NCBI GenBank assembly: GCA_910578115.1
Contig: CAJTPO010000016.1
Location: forward strand, 1 to 64,000
Reading direction: 5' to 3'
Length of the DNA: 64,000 nucleotides
DNA from: an uncultured Lachnospiraceae bacterium
GTDB taxonomy: Bacteria; Bacillota; Clostridia; Lachnospirales; Lachnospiraceae
The notes beneath the pieces are model-generated. The model searched no databases. It saw only the letters and a program-made list of their open reading frames with translations, and was not told where the DNA came from. The position numbers were made by a program, and so were the translations under genes. Positions 42,122 to 51,687 of this stretch are shown here, one piece after another. How positions within the stretch are numbered: position 1 is the first letter of the stretch; every line of letters starts with the position of its first letter.

Positions 42122-43657
42122 TCATGTGGGAGCTATGCGCTGCCCTTCACTCAGGAACTGTTCCTTCAGCTTCACCCTGTCGATCTTCCCGTTGGCATTG
42201 ATGGGCATCGTGGAAAGCGCAACCACTTTGCCCGGCAGCATATACTCCGGCACCAGTCCGGAAATCCGTTCGTTAATATAAGCTTTATCCAGTTCCCCCT
42301 CAATAAAGAGTACAATCTTCTGCCGCTTCTCATCGTACAGACAGCAGCAGAGTGTGATCTCCTCCAGAGAGGAAACGGCAGTCTCAATCTCACCCAGCTC
42401 GATTCGATGACCCATATGCTTAATCTGGAAATCCTTGCGGGACAGGTAGATTATCTCTCCGTATTCGTTATACTTCACCAGATCACCGGTGCGGTATATG
42501 GTCTCCGGCACATACGGATTCAGGGGATTTGGCACAAAGGCTTCCCGGGTTTTCTCAGGATTATTGTAATACCCCATGGAGAGAGACGTTCCTCTGACGC
42601 AGAGTTCTCCGATCTCATCCCCCGTAACCGGCTCATCCTTGTCGTTCAGGACCAGTATGTCCGTATTCGCCATAGGTCTGCCAATCGGGAGCGGTTCATC
42701 ATCCGCAAACTCACGGTCCACGATATAATAAGTACAGGCATCTGTGATCTCGGTTGGCCCATACAGATTTGCATACAACACGTCCGGCAGGAACCTGCGC
42801 CATGTGTTAAGCTGTTTGTTGGGCATCACCTCGCCGCAGAACAGTACGCGCTGCAGCGTCCCCGACAGATCCACATTCCGGAACGCTTTCAGCTTCGCCA
42901 CCACGATCAGCGCCGAAGGCACCCAGAATATGGTATTGATCTTCTTCTCCTGCAGATACTCCAGCAACGGTACAGGCTGCGCGAACAGATTCTTCGGAAT
43001 AATATGGGTTGTGGCTCCGCTCTTTACAGTACTGTAAATATCCAGAATGGAATTATCAAAGTAAAAAGGAGCCTGGTTGCCGAAGCTGTCCTCCTCGGTA
43101 ATGGCAAAGGTTTCTGTCACCCAGTCAATATAATCGATCACCGCCCGGTGGTTGATCGTCACCCCCTTGGGCACCCCTGTTGAACCGGAAGTGAACAGGA
43201 CATACAGCAAATCTGTATCGATGCCCCGGCATCTTGCCGCCTCGACTCTCTCCTCGTCCACCGGCAGACAGGAAGCCTCCTCAAAAAGCAGATACTCCCC
43301 TTCGTAGGCATATTCCTTAAACACTTCGCAAAGCTTCGCAGTTGTAATAACCAGCGACGGCCGCAGCACTTCCAGAATCTTGTTGACACGGCTGGCCGGC
43401 ATATCGATATCAATCGGGGAATAGAAATTACAGCTGTATGCCGCCCCCATAAAAGATACCAGCACGTCAACCCCTTTCTCCAGATAGACGACCACCGGTT
43501 TCTTAAATAAGCCTTTCTCCAGGATCTGTGTGGCTAACGCCATGGCCTGTGTCTTAAGTTCGTGAAATGTAACCGCCTTTCTCTCATCTGCAAAAGCGAT
43601 CTTATCCGGCAGCCTCTGCGCCGTCTGATCTAACCAGTAGGTGACATTTGCTTTCAT
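42122..43657 (-). CDS. Amino-acid adenylating enzyme (DltA-like)
   Basis: A 511-residue stand-alone adenylation enzyme. P-loop TSGSTGVPKG (156-165), A5 motif YGPTEIT (299-305), catalytic Lys in NANGKIDR near the C-terminus. It should activate an amino acid and load it on the carrier at 40649. Its pocket differs from D-alanine enzymes as I recall them. FDNS (200-203) replaces FDLS, and Asp306 stands where Val is usual, while CGEV (274-277) is kept. This argues for another amino acid, possibly one with an extra amine. GGAGG precedes the ATG. Confidence 0.85.
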   Translation of the reverse strand: MKANVTYWLDQTAQRLPDKIAFADERKAVTFHELKTQAMALATQILEKGLFKKPVVVYLEKGVDVLVSFMGAAYSCNFYSPIDIDMPASRVNKILEVLRPSLVITTAKLCEVFKEYAYEGEYLLFEEASCLPVDEERVEAARCRGIDTDLLYVLFTSGSTGVPKGVTINHRAVIDYIDWVTETFAITEEDSFGNQAPFYFDNSILDIYSTVKSGATTHIIPKNLFAQPVPLLEYLQEKKINTIFWVPSALIVVAKLKAFRNVDLSGTLQRVLFCGEVMPNKQLNTWRRFLPDVLYANLYGPTEITDACTYYIVDREFADDEPLPIGRPMANTDILVLNDKDEPVTGDEIGELCVRGTSLSMGYYNNPEKTREAFVPNPLNPYVPETIYRTGDLVKYNEYGEIIYLSRKDFQIKHMGHRIELGEIETAVSSLEEITLCCCLYDEKRQKIVLFIEGELDKAYINERISGLVPEYMLPGKVVALSTMPINANGKIDRVKLKEQFLSEGQRIAPT

Positions 43658-43759
43658 GTTTCCCTCCATTCCGAATTTTGTTAACTTCTTTTTCTATATG
43701 CTCATGATTTTGCCGCTTTAAGAACTATGCCGCCTGCTGCATGACGACATGAAGGATCA

Positions 43760-44875
43760 TTACCATGCTGCGTTCCCGGGCAGCAGCACAGGATAGAATG
43801 TATCCATCATCTTCTCCGTCTTTACGTGATAAATATCGTATAAATCCGTCATTTCCAGGCTGCAGCCTGCCGGGTCATACGAGCCGTACAACGCTGCCTG
43901 CTTCTCGGATGCGATCTGCCTGATCCTCTCCTCCACCTGAAAGACGATCTGATACTGTGCAGCAGACTGCATATAATCGTACAGCATGGGAGAATAAGGC
44001 GGCAGGTACAATATTACCTCCACACCCCGTCCCTGCAGATACGCTGTAAGCTCCGCAAACAATTCCATACTCCGTTCATCGATTTCGTGGTAATCCGTCA
44101 TCCGGTAGACCACCTGCTCTTCCATGGACTGCCGCGTAAGCTCCTCCACATCCTTTACAGCAACTTCCCGCAGACTCCTCTGGTAAGCAATGCTGCCGTC
44201 ATAATGTTTCAGATACTGTTCTGTTTCCCAATCCTGCGTATATGCCACCGCAAAGCGTTTATGCTCCGGCAGCAGTGTCACATTATAGCGAAAATAATCC
44301 AGCGACAACAATTTGCCGTAATCCCGTCCCGTATTGATCTGTGTGCCGAAACCTGCCGCAGGGCCGGCATCGGTCCGTTCCGTGCGGGCAGTATTATCCA
44401 ACTGTTTTTCCATGTAATCGGCATACTGTTCCAGCTCCATCCACCGGTCATTGTTATGGCTTGTGTTAAACAGAAAGGCATCTACTCCTATGACCATCTT
44501 CTCCGGCAGCAGTCCGTTCCGCTCCAGGATTCCCACCACCGCCAGCAGATCTTTAAACGTGGACTCGGACAAACCCGTGTTGTAAAAGGAGTCTGTGCCA
44601 AACATCGTATGGTCAAAGTTCATCACACGGCTGGAGCCTGCAACGATCACTTCCTTCGGTTCTTTCTGCTGTTTCAAGCAGGCCAGCAGCAGATTCCTGT
44701 CATTGAAACCCGACTCCTCCAAACCTGCCACATTCATGGAATTTACCGCCATCTGCTCACCGATCTGGTCATAAGTGACCCGCAGGCAGGCATAGGAATC
44801 CACATACCAGTTAACTGCCGCTACCATACACAGCAGCGGAACGATAAAGATAAGCGCCTTACACCATTTTCTCAT
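43760..44875 (-). CDS. Membrane-anchored SGNH-like protein (DltD-like role)
   Basis: A 371-residue protein with one N-terminal membrane helix (about 5-25) and an extracellular SGNH-type domain. Block I is GSSR (80-83) with Ser81 as candidate nucleophile, and a DIYH near the C-terminus gives the D-x-x-H pair. DltD and AlgJ/AlgX-type proteins of this kind hand acyl groups to the polymer or edit them. It starts 18 bp after the LTA-synthase-like gene. Confidence 0.75.
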   Translation of the reverse strand: MRKWCKALIFIVPLLCMVAAVNWYVDSYACLRVTYDQIGEQMAVNSMNVAGLEESGFNDRNLLLACLKQQKEPKEVIVAGSSRVMNFDHTMFGTDSFYNTGLSESTFKDLLAVVGILERNGLLPEKMVIGVDAFLFNTSHNNDRWMELEQYADYMEKQLDNTARTERTDAGPAAGFGTQINTGRDYGKLLSLDYFRYNVTLLPEHKRFAVAYTQDWETEQYLKHYDGSIAYQRSLREVAVKDVEELTRQSMEEQVVYRMTDYHEIDERSMELFAELTAYLQGRGVEVILYLPPYSPMLYDYMQSAAQYQIVFQVEERIRQIASEKQAALYGSYDPAGCSLEMTDLYDIYHVKTEKMMDTFYPVLLPGNAAW

Positions 44876-44893
44876 TGGAATACCTCATAGCTT

Positions 44894-46693
44894 TTACTTT
44901 TCAAGATGAAACCATCCTCCGACACTCTCCTCCTGCAGATTATTATAGGAAAGATACAAATACTTCCAAATCATGTCAGCATACTCCGTATCATCATAAT
45001 AAGATGATATATTTCCCGCTGCATCCATTACCATCCCAAAGCTTCCTGTCACAGGTACTTTCTCTCTCATCTGATTGATATAATGATAATACGGCAGCAT
45101 ATCCACTCCTGCTTTCTCTAACAGAAGCGGGACTAATCCATTTATACTGATCACACCCATATCTTCCTTTTCGATATCGTAGTTCGCCCAGATGATAAAC
45201 GGTGTCGCACGCGCCAGGATTTCCTTTTCCGGAGAATCGATTTCCGCAATCTCTCTTACAAAATTTGGTGCATGATCTCCTACCATACATAGAATAACCG
45301 GATGTTCCTGCCGGGCATAATATTCTGTAAGTTCCTTAAAAGCAATATCACTGAGATGAATGCAGGAAAGATATTCATTCAATTCCCTCTCGATATCACC
45401 ATCGTACCCCGAAACATGGATCAGCGCCTCTTCTTCATCGTTTCTCATATAATCACCATGATTCTGCATTGTCAGCAAATATGTAAAAATTTTATCATGG
45501 TCGGCTTTCCGACTTTCATACCATGCAGTCAGATTGTGATAAGCTCCTTCATCCGTCATCCATTCACGACTTCCATAGTGCGCATAATCTTCAAAATCCT
45601 CTAAAAAAAGTCTTTCATCAAACCCCATTCTCGAATAGCTTTCAATTCTATTGTAATTCCCTCCGTCCGCCGGATGACCGGCCATCGTGTAATATCCACA
45701 TTCTTTCAAATTGGTTACGATGCTGCTCGTACACGACATATCCAGGGCATTAAAGGGAGTAAGCTCACCCAGCAGATAGTTCGTATTACTCGTCAGCAGC
45801 TCGAATTCCGAACGATTTGTTGCACCTCCTACAACGGATGTTGTCGCGTATCCTCTAACTGCATTATCCAGATTATAATAATTTTCCAAATAAGGCAGAT
45901 CTGTCTGTAGTTCACTCAATACCGACAGGTCATAAAATGATTCATTCAGGATCAATATAATATCCGGCGTCTCCTGTCTGTGTACAGCATTTTTATTCTC
46001 AACCTGATAATCACAATAGTCCTCCAATAGTTCCACATTGTATCCGTCAGGCTGTGTCACCTTGATTTCATTTAAGAAAACATTTGCATATACATACATC
46101 GGATATCCTTCCTCGATGCAGGTGTTTCTGGATGTCCAGTCTCGCAGTATCACATCCTGCAGGTTCTTTGCCGGAAATGACATTCCCCACAACAAACATA
46201 CACCCGCGATCAAAAAGAATATTCTATAAACAAACGTTTTTTTGTTTAATGCTTTCGTTTCAGTCGCCGCAGTTTTTTTCTGCAAATAACACAAAATAAT
46301 ATTAAAAGCGTACAGCACCAATATAACCGCGCCAAAGATCAAAGGTATTTTCTTTCCAAACAACGATGTATCAAATACATGCAATGCTGTCTTTGCATTG
46401 GAAATTTCGGCCAGAGTAAATACCTGACCGTGCAGGGCATACACATAATCGTTAACCACAGCCACTACCATGCAAATCGTACTGAATATAATACCGGCCA
46501 CCCACGATGAGGGCGAAAACGAAACCATTACCAGATAGAATGCCGATAATAATAACAGATTGCACACTACGTACCAGGGCCTGGTATACAATAATCTTCT
46601 GGCCACATGACAACTCGCCTGAAACATAATAAAATTTGTATACAGCATCAAAATAACCATGCCATATAATGCCGCCTTCTTTTTCATTGCCAA
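44894..46693 (-). CDS. LTA-synthase-like membrane phosphotransferase
   Basis: A 599-residue protein with five N-terminal helices and a large extracellular sulfatase-fold domain (about 230-560). NESFYDLS gives the first metal ligand, GGATNRSEFE the catalytic Thr, and VGDHAP the later Asp-His pair. Relatives move phosphoglycerol from phosphatidylglycerol to a polymer or glycan. In this cluster it may build or decorate the polymer that the MBOAT acylates. The start may be the TTG at 46693 (AAAGGAG 6 nt upstream) or the ATG at 46687. Confidence 0.8.
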   Translation of the reverse strand: MAMKKKAALYGMVILMLYTNFIMFQASCHVARRLLYTRPWYVVCNLLLLSAFYLVMVSFSPSSWVAGIIFSTICMVVAVVNDYVYALHGQVFTLAEISNAKTALHVFDTSLFGKKIPLIFGAVILVLYAFNIILCYLQKKTAATETKALNKKTFVYRIFFLIAGVCLLWGMSFPAKNLQDVILRDWTSRNTCIEEGYPMYVYANVFLNEIKVTQPDGYNVELLEDYCDYQVENKNAVHRQETPDIILILNESFYDLSVLSELQTDLPYLENYYNLDNAVRGYATTSVVGGATNRSEFELLTSNTNYLLGELTPFNALDMSCTSSIVTNLKECGYYTMAGHPADGGNYNRIESYSRMGFDERLFLEDFEDYAHYGSREWMTDEGAYHNLTAWYESRKADHDKIFTYLLTMQNHGDYMRNDEEEALIHVSGYDGDIERELNEYLSCIHLSDIAFKELTEYYARQEHPVILCMVGDHAPNFVREIAEIDSPEKEILARATPFIIWANYDIEKEDMGVISINGLVPLLLEKAGVDMLPYYHYINQMREKVPVTGSFGMVMDAAGNISSYYDDTEYADMIWKYLYLSYNNLQEESVGGWFHLEK

Positions 46694-46748
46694 TGTCTGC
46701 TCCTTTCACCCCGCCGGCTGCAGAATTTATGAAAATAACTGCCCGCTT

Positions 46749-48386
46749 TTATGTCCTGCTCCCAAAACTACAGGCAAACAGGATCGGAAAAGCCGCAAAC
46801 AGTCCGTACGCATAACGGAACTCATTGTATACCGGTGCGGCCAGAAGCAGGGTCGTCAGAAGCATCAGAAAAGGCACATAGATTATCGCGCTTCTTCTGC
46901 AGTAGGCCAGGTAAGCGATCCCGAACACCATAAGCCACGTATTCAGTCCCAGACTCCAGACTTTATTGTACAGATCCTGAAATCCCATCAGAAAATCATG
47001 CATTGCCAGCTCATTATCATAGGTAAAAAGTTTCCTGTCCGCCGTTATTCCGAAGGGATTGTCCACCATGTAATACTCGCCGTACACATATTCATAATCC
47101 TTGACATCCATAGCCCAGTATCCGGTCGTCTGTCTTACCTCAGCCACCAGATATTGAAACGGATTGCGTAATCCGACTCTAAGCCACAGTTTGAAATAGT
47201 CCCCCATATGATCGGCGATCACCTGCTGGTTTCCCTGTTCCCTGATAAAGTTCTTGACGATATCAAACAGCCATGGATTATAGTACTCTCCGATCTGGTC
47301 TGCCGGCGCTACCCGGTCGATCATCTCGATCTCCTCTTCCGTGAGATGTCCTCCCTTCAGATATGCGCACAGAATATGCTGTACAGGCATAGTGAGACTT
47401 TCGATGGTGTCCGGCGGCTCCACATCCAGTGCGCGCAGAACAGGACCCTGCCAGATCATATAACAAAGCAGCACGGCAGCCGCACAGACGGCCGTCCTGA
47501 CAGGAAATTTTTTCCTCACCAGCAGGAGCGCCAACACGGTTCCCAGAAAAATAAAAATACCATTACTGCGCAGTAGACAAACCAGAAGCCCTGTAACAAA
47601 ATAAGCGGCCCACTGCAGCCGGCGTTTTCTCTTCCCGCGGTCTGCTGCATGCGGCTCTCCTGTCCGTTCCTTCTGCACACAGTCCCCGGCATCCAAATCA
47701 AATTCCGCTGTCATCCATGCGAAGAACAACAGCGCCGCCGTAAAAAATTCGTCCTTTCCCATGCAGATTGTCAGTATACCGTTGATTGGCAGTGCCGCAT
47801 AGAAAAGAAAAGCCGCCGTCAGCCACAGCCAGTGCGTGCCTCTCCGGTACAGCCAATACAGGAAAAAGGCAAACACCATCGCCATGATCAGCACCTGGCA
47901 GAATGTATAAAATGCCGCTCCTGCCATGTAACTGCCAAATAACCGATACCCTGTCATAAAAAAGCATTTCATAATCAGTGTATGAAAATACGGATGATGG
48001 TTCGAAGCCGGCGCCCACCCTAAAATCTGCTCAATCTGCCATACCGCATCGTTGTTCAGCCATCCGGGATAATACATCAGATAATAAGGCATATAACAGA
48101 GCAGACAGAGCAGTGCAAAGAGAACATAGAGATACCATTTCCCCCTCCTGCGTCTTTGTACTTTCTCTTTTCTGCCGGATATTACCACACACAGCAGCAG
48201 CAGTACCGCATAGCTGCCGCAAAACCACGCAATAATCCTGCCAAGATTCTGCAAAGCCCCCAGAGTCCTTGCCTTCTCCAATTGTCCCAGAATTGCCGCC
48301 GCACAGTAAAACAGGGCAAACGGAATCAGGACAAGCATCTGCCGCTTCTGTGGTTTATACAGTTTACTTTGTATATGTATCGCCAT
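46749..48386 (-). CDS. Polytopic membrane protein, DUF6020-like (GT-C layout)
   Basis: A 545-residue protein with about twelve helices. The loop after the third helix (PGWLNNDAVWQIEQ, then NHHP) has the Asp and paired His typical of the DUF6020 family, whose layout is that of lipid-linked-sugar glycosyltransferases. GGAGAAAAC lies upstream of the ATG at 48386; the frame stays open further but would overlap the next gene. Function unproven. Confidence 0.65.
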   Translation of the reverse strand: MAIHIQSKLYKPQKRQMLVLIPFALFYCAAAILGQLEKARTLGALQNLGRIIAWFCGSYAVLLLLCVVISGRKEKVQRRRRGKWYLYVLFALLCLLCYMPYYLMYYPGWLNNDAVWQIEQILGWAPASNHHPYFHTLIMKCFFMTGYRLFGSYMAGAAFYTFCQVLIMAMVFAFFLYWLYRRGTHWLWLTAAFLFYAALPINGILTICMGKDEFFTAALLFFAWMTAEFDLDAGDCVQKERTGEPHAADRGKRKRRLQWAAYFVTGLLVCLLRSNGIFIFLGTVLALLLVRKKFPVRTAVCAAAVLLCYMIWQGPVLRALDVEPPDTIESLTMPVQHILCAYLKGGHLTEEEIEMIDRVAPADQIGEYYNPWLFDIVKNFIREQGNQQVIADHMGDYFKLWLRVGLRNPFQYLVAEVRQTTGYWAMDVKDYEYVYGEYYMVDNPFGITADRKLFTYDNELAMHDFLMGFQDLYNKVWSLGLNTWLMVFGIAYLAYCRRSAIIYVPFLMLLTTLLLAAPVYNEFRYAYGLFAAFPILFACSFGSRT

Positions 48387-48450
48387 CTGCAACGTTTTCT
48401 CCAATAATATATCTAATATATCTGCTGCCGTAAATCGTTTCCATTTCAGA

Positions 48451-49569
48451 TCAAAGCCGGTCTCTGACCCCGGCCCAGTCACGAATTCTCTCAATATAAG
48501 TTTCCGTCGTGTAATCCCCTGCACGCTTCAGCGCCATCTTACGGTAATGCTCCATCCTGTCCTGATCTTCCAAAAGCTGTCTGATCCGGTCGGCCAGATT
48601 CTCTTCTTCCGCCGTGATATGCTGCGGATTGAAGTCTTCCGCCTGGCTCATATTGGGGATCAGAATCCCATACTGATCCTCCAGAATTTCCCGCGGACCT
48701 GTCATACAATCAGTCGCGATCACCGGCATTCCCATGGACATCGCCTCCACCATGGCATTGGGAAATCCCTCATAGTAAGAAGTCAGCACATACAGGCTGC
48801 CCCTTTTCAGATAGGGATAGGGATTCTTCTTCAGGCCCGTAAAGTAAACGGCTTCCTCGATTCCCAGCTCCTTTGCCAGCTGTCTGTAAGACGTAAATTC
48901 ACCCTTGCCGATGATCATAAGCTTCGTATCCGGCAGCTTCTCATGCACCAGCGCAAAGCTCTTGAGCAGATGCCAGAAGCCCTTGACCACGTCTTCCCTG
49001 CCCATGGAGATCAGGATCCTTCCCTCCTCCCATGGCAGCTGCGCCTCTTCCTGCCCGGACAGCCTTTTCACTTCCTTTATGTCAAAAGGATTCTGCAGCG
49101 TTACCGCCTTTTGGCACCGGTATTTGTCCTGCACTTCACGGCATATTGTTTCGGAACAGCAGATCACCCGGTCCGCGCATTTACAGAATAAGCGTATCTG
49201 TCTCGGATTGCCCATATCCATATAGCTTCTGAGCCCCAGCCATCGCTCACTCTTCCCACCGGATGCGATGTTGGCCAGATTGGCTGTCGGCCCGAAACTG
49301 TAGGCAATATCGATCTGCCCTTCTTTCTTTATTCTGCGCAGTTTTCTTCCCCGCCTGAACACATTGATAATTTTCCCCAGTCTGCCCGGAACGCTGGGCA
49401 GCCGCAGATCGGATACCGGGATCCCTTTAACGTCATAGGCCACATTCCGGGAATCGAAAATGGCGATCTGCACATCAAAATAAGGCTGCAGCAGCCGTGC
49501 CGTGGCCGCACATACTTTTTCCAATCCGCCCTGATGCAGGGAAGGTACAATCAACAGCAATTTCTTCAT
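48451..49569 (-). CDS. GT4 family glycosyltransferase
   Basis: A 372-residue retaining GT-B enzyme. N-terminal VPSLHQGGLEKVC and E-x7-E motif EGFPNAMVEA. It overlaps the preceding gene by 4 bp (ATGA), so the two are translationally coupled and probably add consecutive sugars. Similar in plan to the one at 37920 but not a close copy. Confidence 0.85.
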   Translation of the reverse strand: MKKLLLIVPSLHQGGLEKVCAATARLLQPYFDVQIAIFDSRNVAYDVKGIPVSDLRLPSVPGRLGKIINVFRRGRKLRRIKKEGQIDIAYSFGPTANLANIASGGKSERWLGLRSYMDMGNPRQIRLFCKCADRVICCSETICREVQDKYRCQKAVTLQNPFDIKEVKRLSGQEEAQLPWEEGRILISMGREDVVKGFWHLLKSFALVHEKLPDTKLMIIGKGEFTSYRQLAKELGIEEAVYFTGLKKNPYPYLKRGSLYVLTSYYEGFPNAMVEAMSMGMPVIATDCMTGPREILEDQYGILIPNMSQAEDFNPQHITAEEENLADRIRQLLEDQDRMEHYRKMALKRAGDYTTETYIERIRDWAGVRDRL

Positions 49570-50693
49570 AGTCTGGAGCTGTCTCCTTTCTGGTAAAACA
49601 ATCGATATCCGGCGGCCTGTGTCTTCACGTCAAATCCAGCATCCTTCATCGTTTGGTAAGTATCCTGCCGCTCATAACCGGCTGCTGCCACGATACGCTC
49701 CGCCCACACTTTTGCCGGCTGCTCAATACTCAAATAAGTAACCAGATCTGTGGCCTTTGCCTCTCTCGTAACCGTATCCGACACAAAACATTTCAGACCT
49801 GCTGCCTGGGCTTCCACCAGTACCCCCGGCAGCCCCTCGAAGAAGGAAGGCAGCACGAAAATATCCATAGCCTGATAATAGTCCTCCGGCCTCTTCTGAT
49901 TTCCAAGAAATCTGACCCGTTCTTCTATCTCCAGCTCCCGGCACTTTTCCCTGATCCTGTCCTGGTCAGCTCCTTCTCCCAAAAGAAGCAGCACCGCATC
50001 TTCCCTGATCCTGCACAGCTGCGCAAAAATATCGATCAGATACGGATGGTTCTTCTGATAGTCGAACCGCCCCACATGCCCCAGCACCAGCTGTTCTCCC
50101 AGACCAAGCCTCTCTCTTGTTTCCGCGCGCTTCTGCGCGTTATAAGTGAATCTGCCCGCATCGATCGCATTGTGGATGATCTTCACCCGGCCTGCCTCCA
50201 CGGCCGCTTTGCCGAAAACATCCTCCCCGGCAAGCACAGAACAGGCAAAACAATGATCCGCCTTCTCTGCCAGCTTCCGCCTGAAAAATTTCGTTGCAAT
50301 CCCTTTGGGTCCCTTCACCACGCCGGCATTCCTGGAATGCGCCACCGTAACAGGCACGCCGCTCTTCCTGGCGACAGGCAGATAAATACCCGCGGTGCTC
50401 GTCATATGGCCCTGCACCACCCGGAATTCATGATGCTGCCTGAAAAAGTCCCGCACCGCCCTCCTGTAGGCCAGATAATTATAGACCCGAAATCTGGGCA
50501 GCACATAGATATGTCCCCCCAGCTTCCTGATCTCTTCCTCATAAAACTCAGTCTTTTTGGAGTTCCTGTGTACCAGAAAATCAAACTGTATCTCGCTGCG
50601 GTCCATCTGTCTGTACAGATCCATTATACGGCTCTCCGCACCGCCAAGGCCAACCCCGCCCAGCACATGGAGCACACGAATCGTCTCCGCCAT
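49566..50693 (-). CDS. GT4 family glycosyltransferase (EpsF-like)
   Basis: A 375-residue GT-B enzyme. It opens VLHVLGGVGLGGAESRIMDLYR, as in EpsF-type capsule transferases, and carries EGLPGVLVEA. The start at 50693 has GGAGG 5 nt upstream. That site overlaps the ATAGTAAACGACATAACA motif at 50701-50724. Donor and acceptor unknown. Confidence 0.85.
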   Translation of the reverse strand: MAETIRVLHVLGGVGLGGAESRIMDLYRQMDRSEIQFDFLVHRNSKKTEFYEEEIRKLGGHIYVLPRFRVYNYLAYRRAVRDFFRQHHEFRVVQGHMTSTAGIYLPVARKSGVPVTVAHSRNAGVVKGPKGIATKFFRRKLAEKADHCFACSVLAGEDVFGKAAVEAGRVKIIHNAIDAGRFTYNAQKRAETRERLGLGEQLVLGHVGRFDYQKNHPYLIDIFAQLCRIREDAVLLLLGEGADQDRIREKCRELEIEERVRFLGNQKRPEDYYQAMDIFVLPSFFEGLPGVLVEAQAAGLKCFVSDTVTREAKATDLVTYLSIEQPAKVWAERIVAAAGYERQDTYQTMKDAGFDVKTQAAGYRLFYQKGDSSRL

Positions 50694-50700
50694 GACTTCC

Positions 50701-50724
50701 TCCATTTGTTATGTCGTTTACTAT
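50701..50724 (-). repeat. Single copy of ATAGTAAACGACATAACA motif
   Basis: On the minus strand ATAGTAAACGACATAACA leads straight into the ribosome binding site of the GT4 gene. The same motif forms both ends of the inverted repeat at 5171-5271 and occurs at 1852-1870. Confidence 0.5.
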
Positions 50725-50741
50725 ATGTCATTTACGCTGAC

Positions 50742-51662
50742 TCACTCAAGCACATCTCCTGCCACGATCTTCCTGCTGCTCTCATACCGGTCGATGAGCA
50801 GGGAACCGTCCACCGTACGCACCACCGGCTTCCCGTCGAAGCTGTCGATCACTTCTCCCGGTGCATACGCCGAAAAGTCAATCATCTCGTCAAAAGGGTG
50901 GGCCTCCCACACCGTCACCTTTTCCTCCCCGATCATGGCATATGCTCCCGGAAAAGGAGCCGCCACACCGCGGATCAGATTATAGATCTCTCTGGTTCTG
51001 GCATGGAAATCAATCTTACCGTCTGCCGCCGTACGTTTAGAATACCAGGAATCAAAGTCCTTTGACTCTTTACGAATTACGATGTTATCTTCCTCATAGG
51101 CCTTCAACAGTTTTCTGATCAGATTTTTAGAACAGATCATGTTCTTATACTGCGCTGTCCGAATATCATCATGAGGCGTAATGGAAAACATCTCCGTAGC
51201 AAAGATATTGGGACTGTCCGCCTTCTCATCATAGCGGAACATATTCAGGTTAAATCTGGTATCCCCCAGAATGATGGACCAGTTAAGCGGTGAGCGCCCT
51301 CTGCCAAACGGCAGATAGCCGCAGTTCCCATGAAATCCATAGATCCCGTACCGAAAGGCATCCAGCACGGAAGGCGGTATCAGTCTCTGCCACCCCATGG
51401 AGATACCGATATCAAATTCATTCTCCCGGATAAGCTGCTGCGTCTTCTCATCCGTCAGGAAATAACTGTCCGCCTCATGCACCGGGATACCGTACTTCTC
51501 CGTCAATACCGACAGCCCCTTATACCCTGAAACCTGATTCTTCTTCGTCACCTCCGGGCTGATCGTGATCACCAGATCCACCGGACAGATCTGTCCCTGA
51601 ATAAAATCCACAATATTCTCCGAAGTATCCTTCACCCCGAACACTACAACTCTGTATTTCAT
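50742..51662 (-). CDS. Formyltransferase-like enzyme, atypical active site
   Basis: A 306-residue Fmt-fold protein. The usual N-x-H of the active site reads GFH (Gly109, His111) in YGFHGNCGYLPFGRGRSP, while an Asp (149) is kept. The C-terminal half has an Fmt-like domain. In glycan clusters such enzymes formylate 4-amino or 3-amino nucleotide sugars. Here the PglF/PglE-like enzymes could supply UDP-4-amino sugar. Loss of the Asn could mean changed chemistry or a different formyl donor pocket. Confidence 0.7.
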   Translation of the reverse strand: MKYRVVVFGVKDTSENIVDFIQGQICPVDLVITISPEVTKKNQVSGYKGLSVLTEKYGIPVHEADSYFLTDEKTQQLIRENEFDIGISMGWQRLIPPSVLDAFRYGIYGFHGNCGYLPFGRGRSPLNWSIILGDTRFNLNMFRYDEKADSPNIFATEMFSITPHDDIRTAQYKNMICSKNLIRKLLKAYEEDNIVIRKESKDFDSWYSKRTAADGKIDFHARTREIYNLIRGVAAPFPGAYAMIGEEKVTVWEAHPFDEMIDFSAYAPGEVIDSFDGKPVVRTVDGSLLIDRYESSRKIVAGDVLE

Positions 51663-51687
51663 AATTTACTCCATTTCTGCTCTGTAT

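Noticed and set aside
46749..48524. Start of the DUF6020-like gene at 48524
   Set aside because: It would overlap the GT4 gene by 74 bp. The ATG at 48386 has a ribosome binding site and begins just before the first helix.
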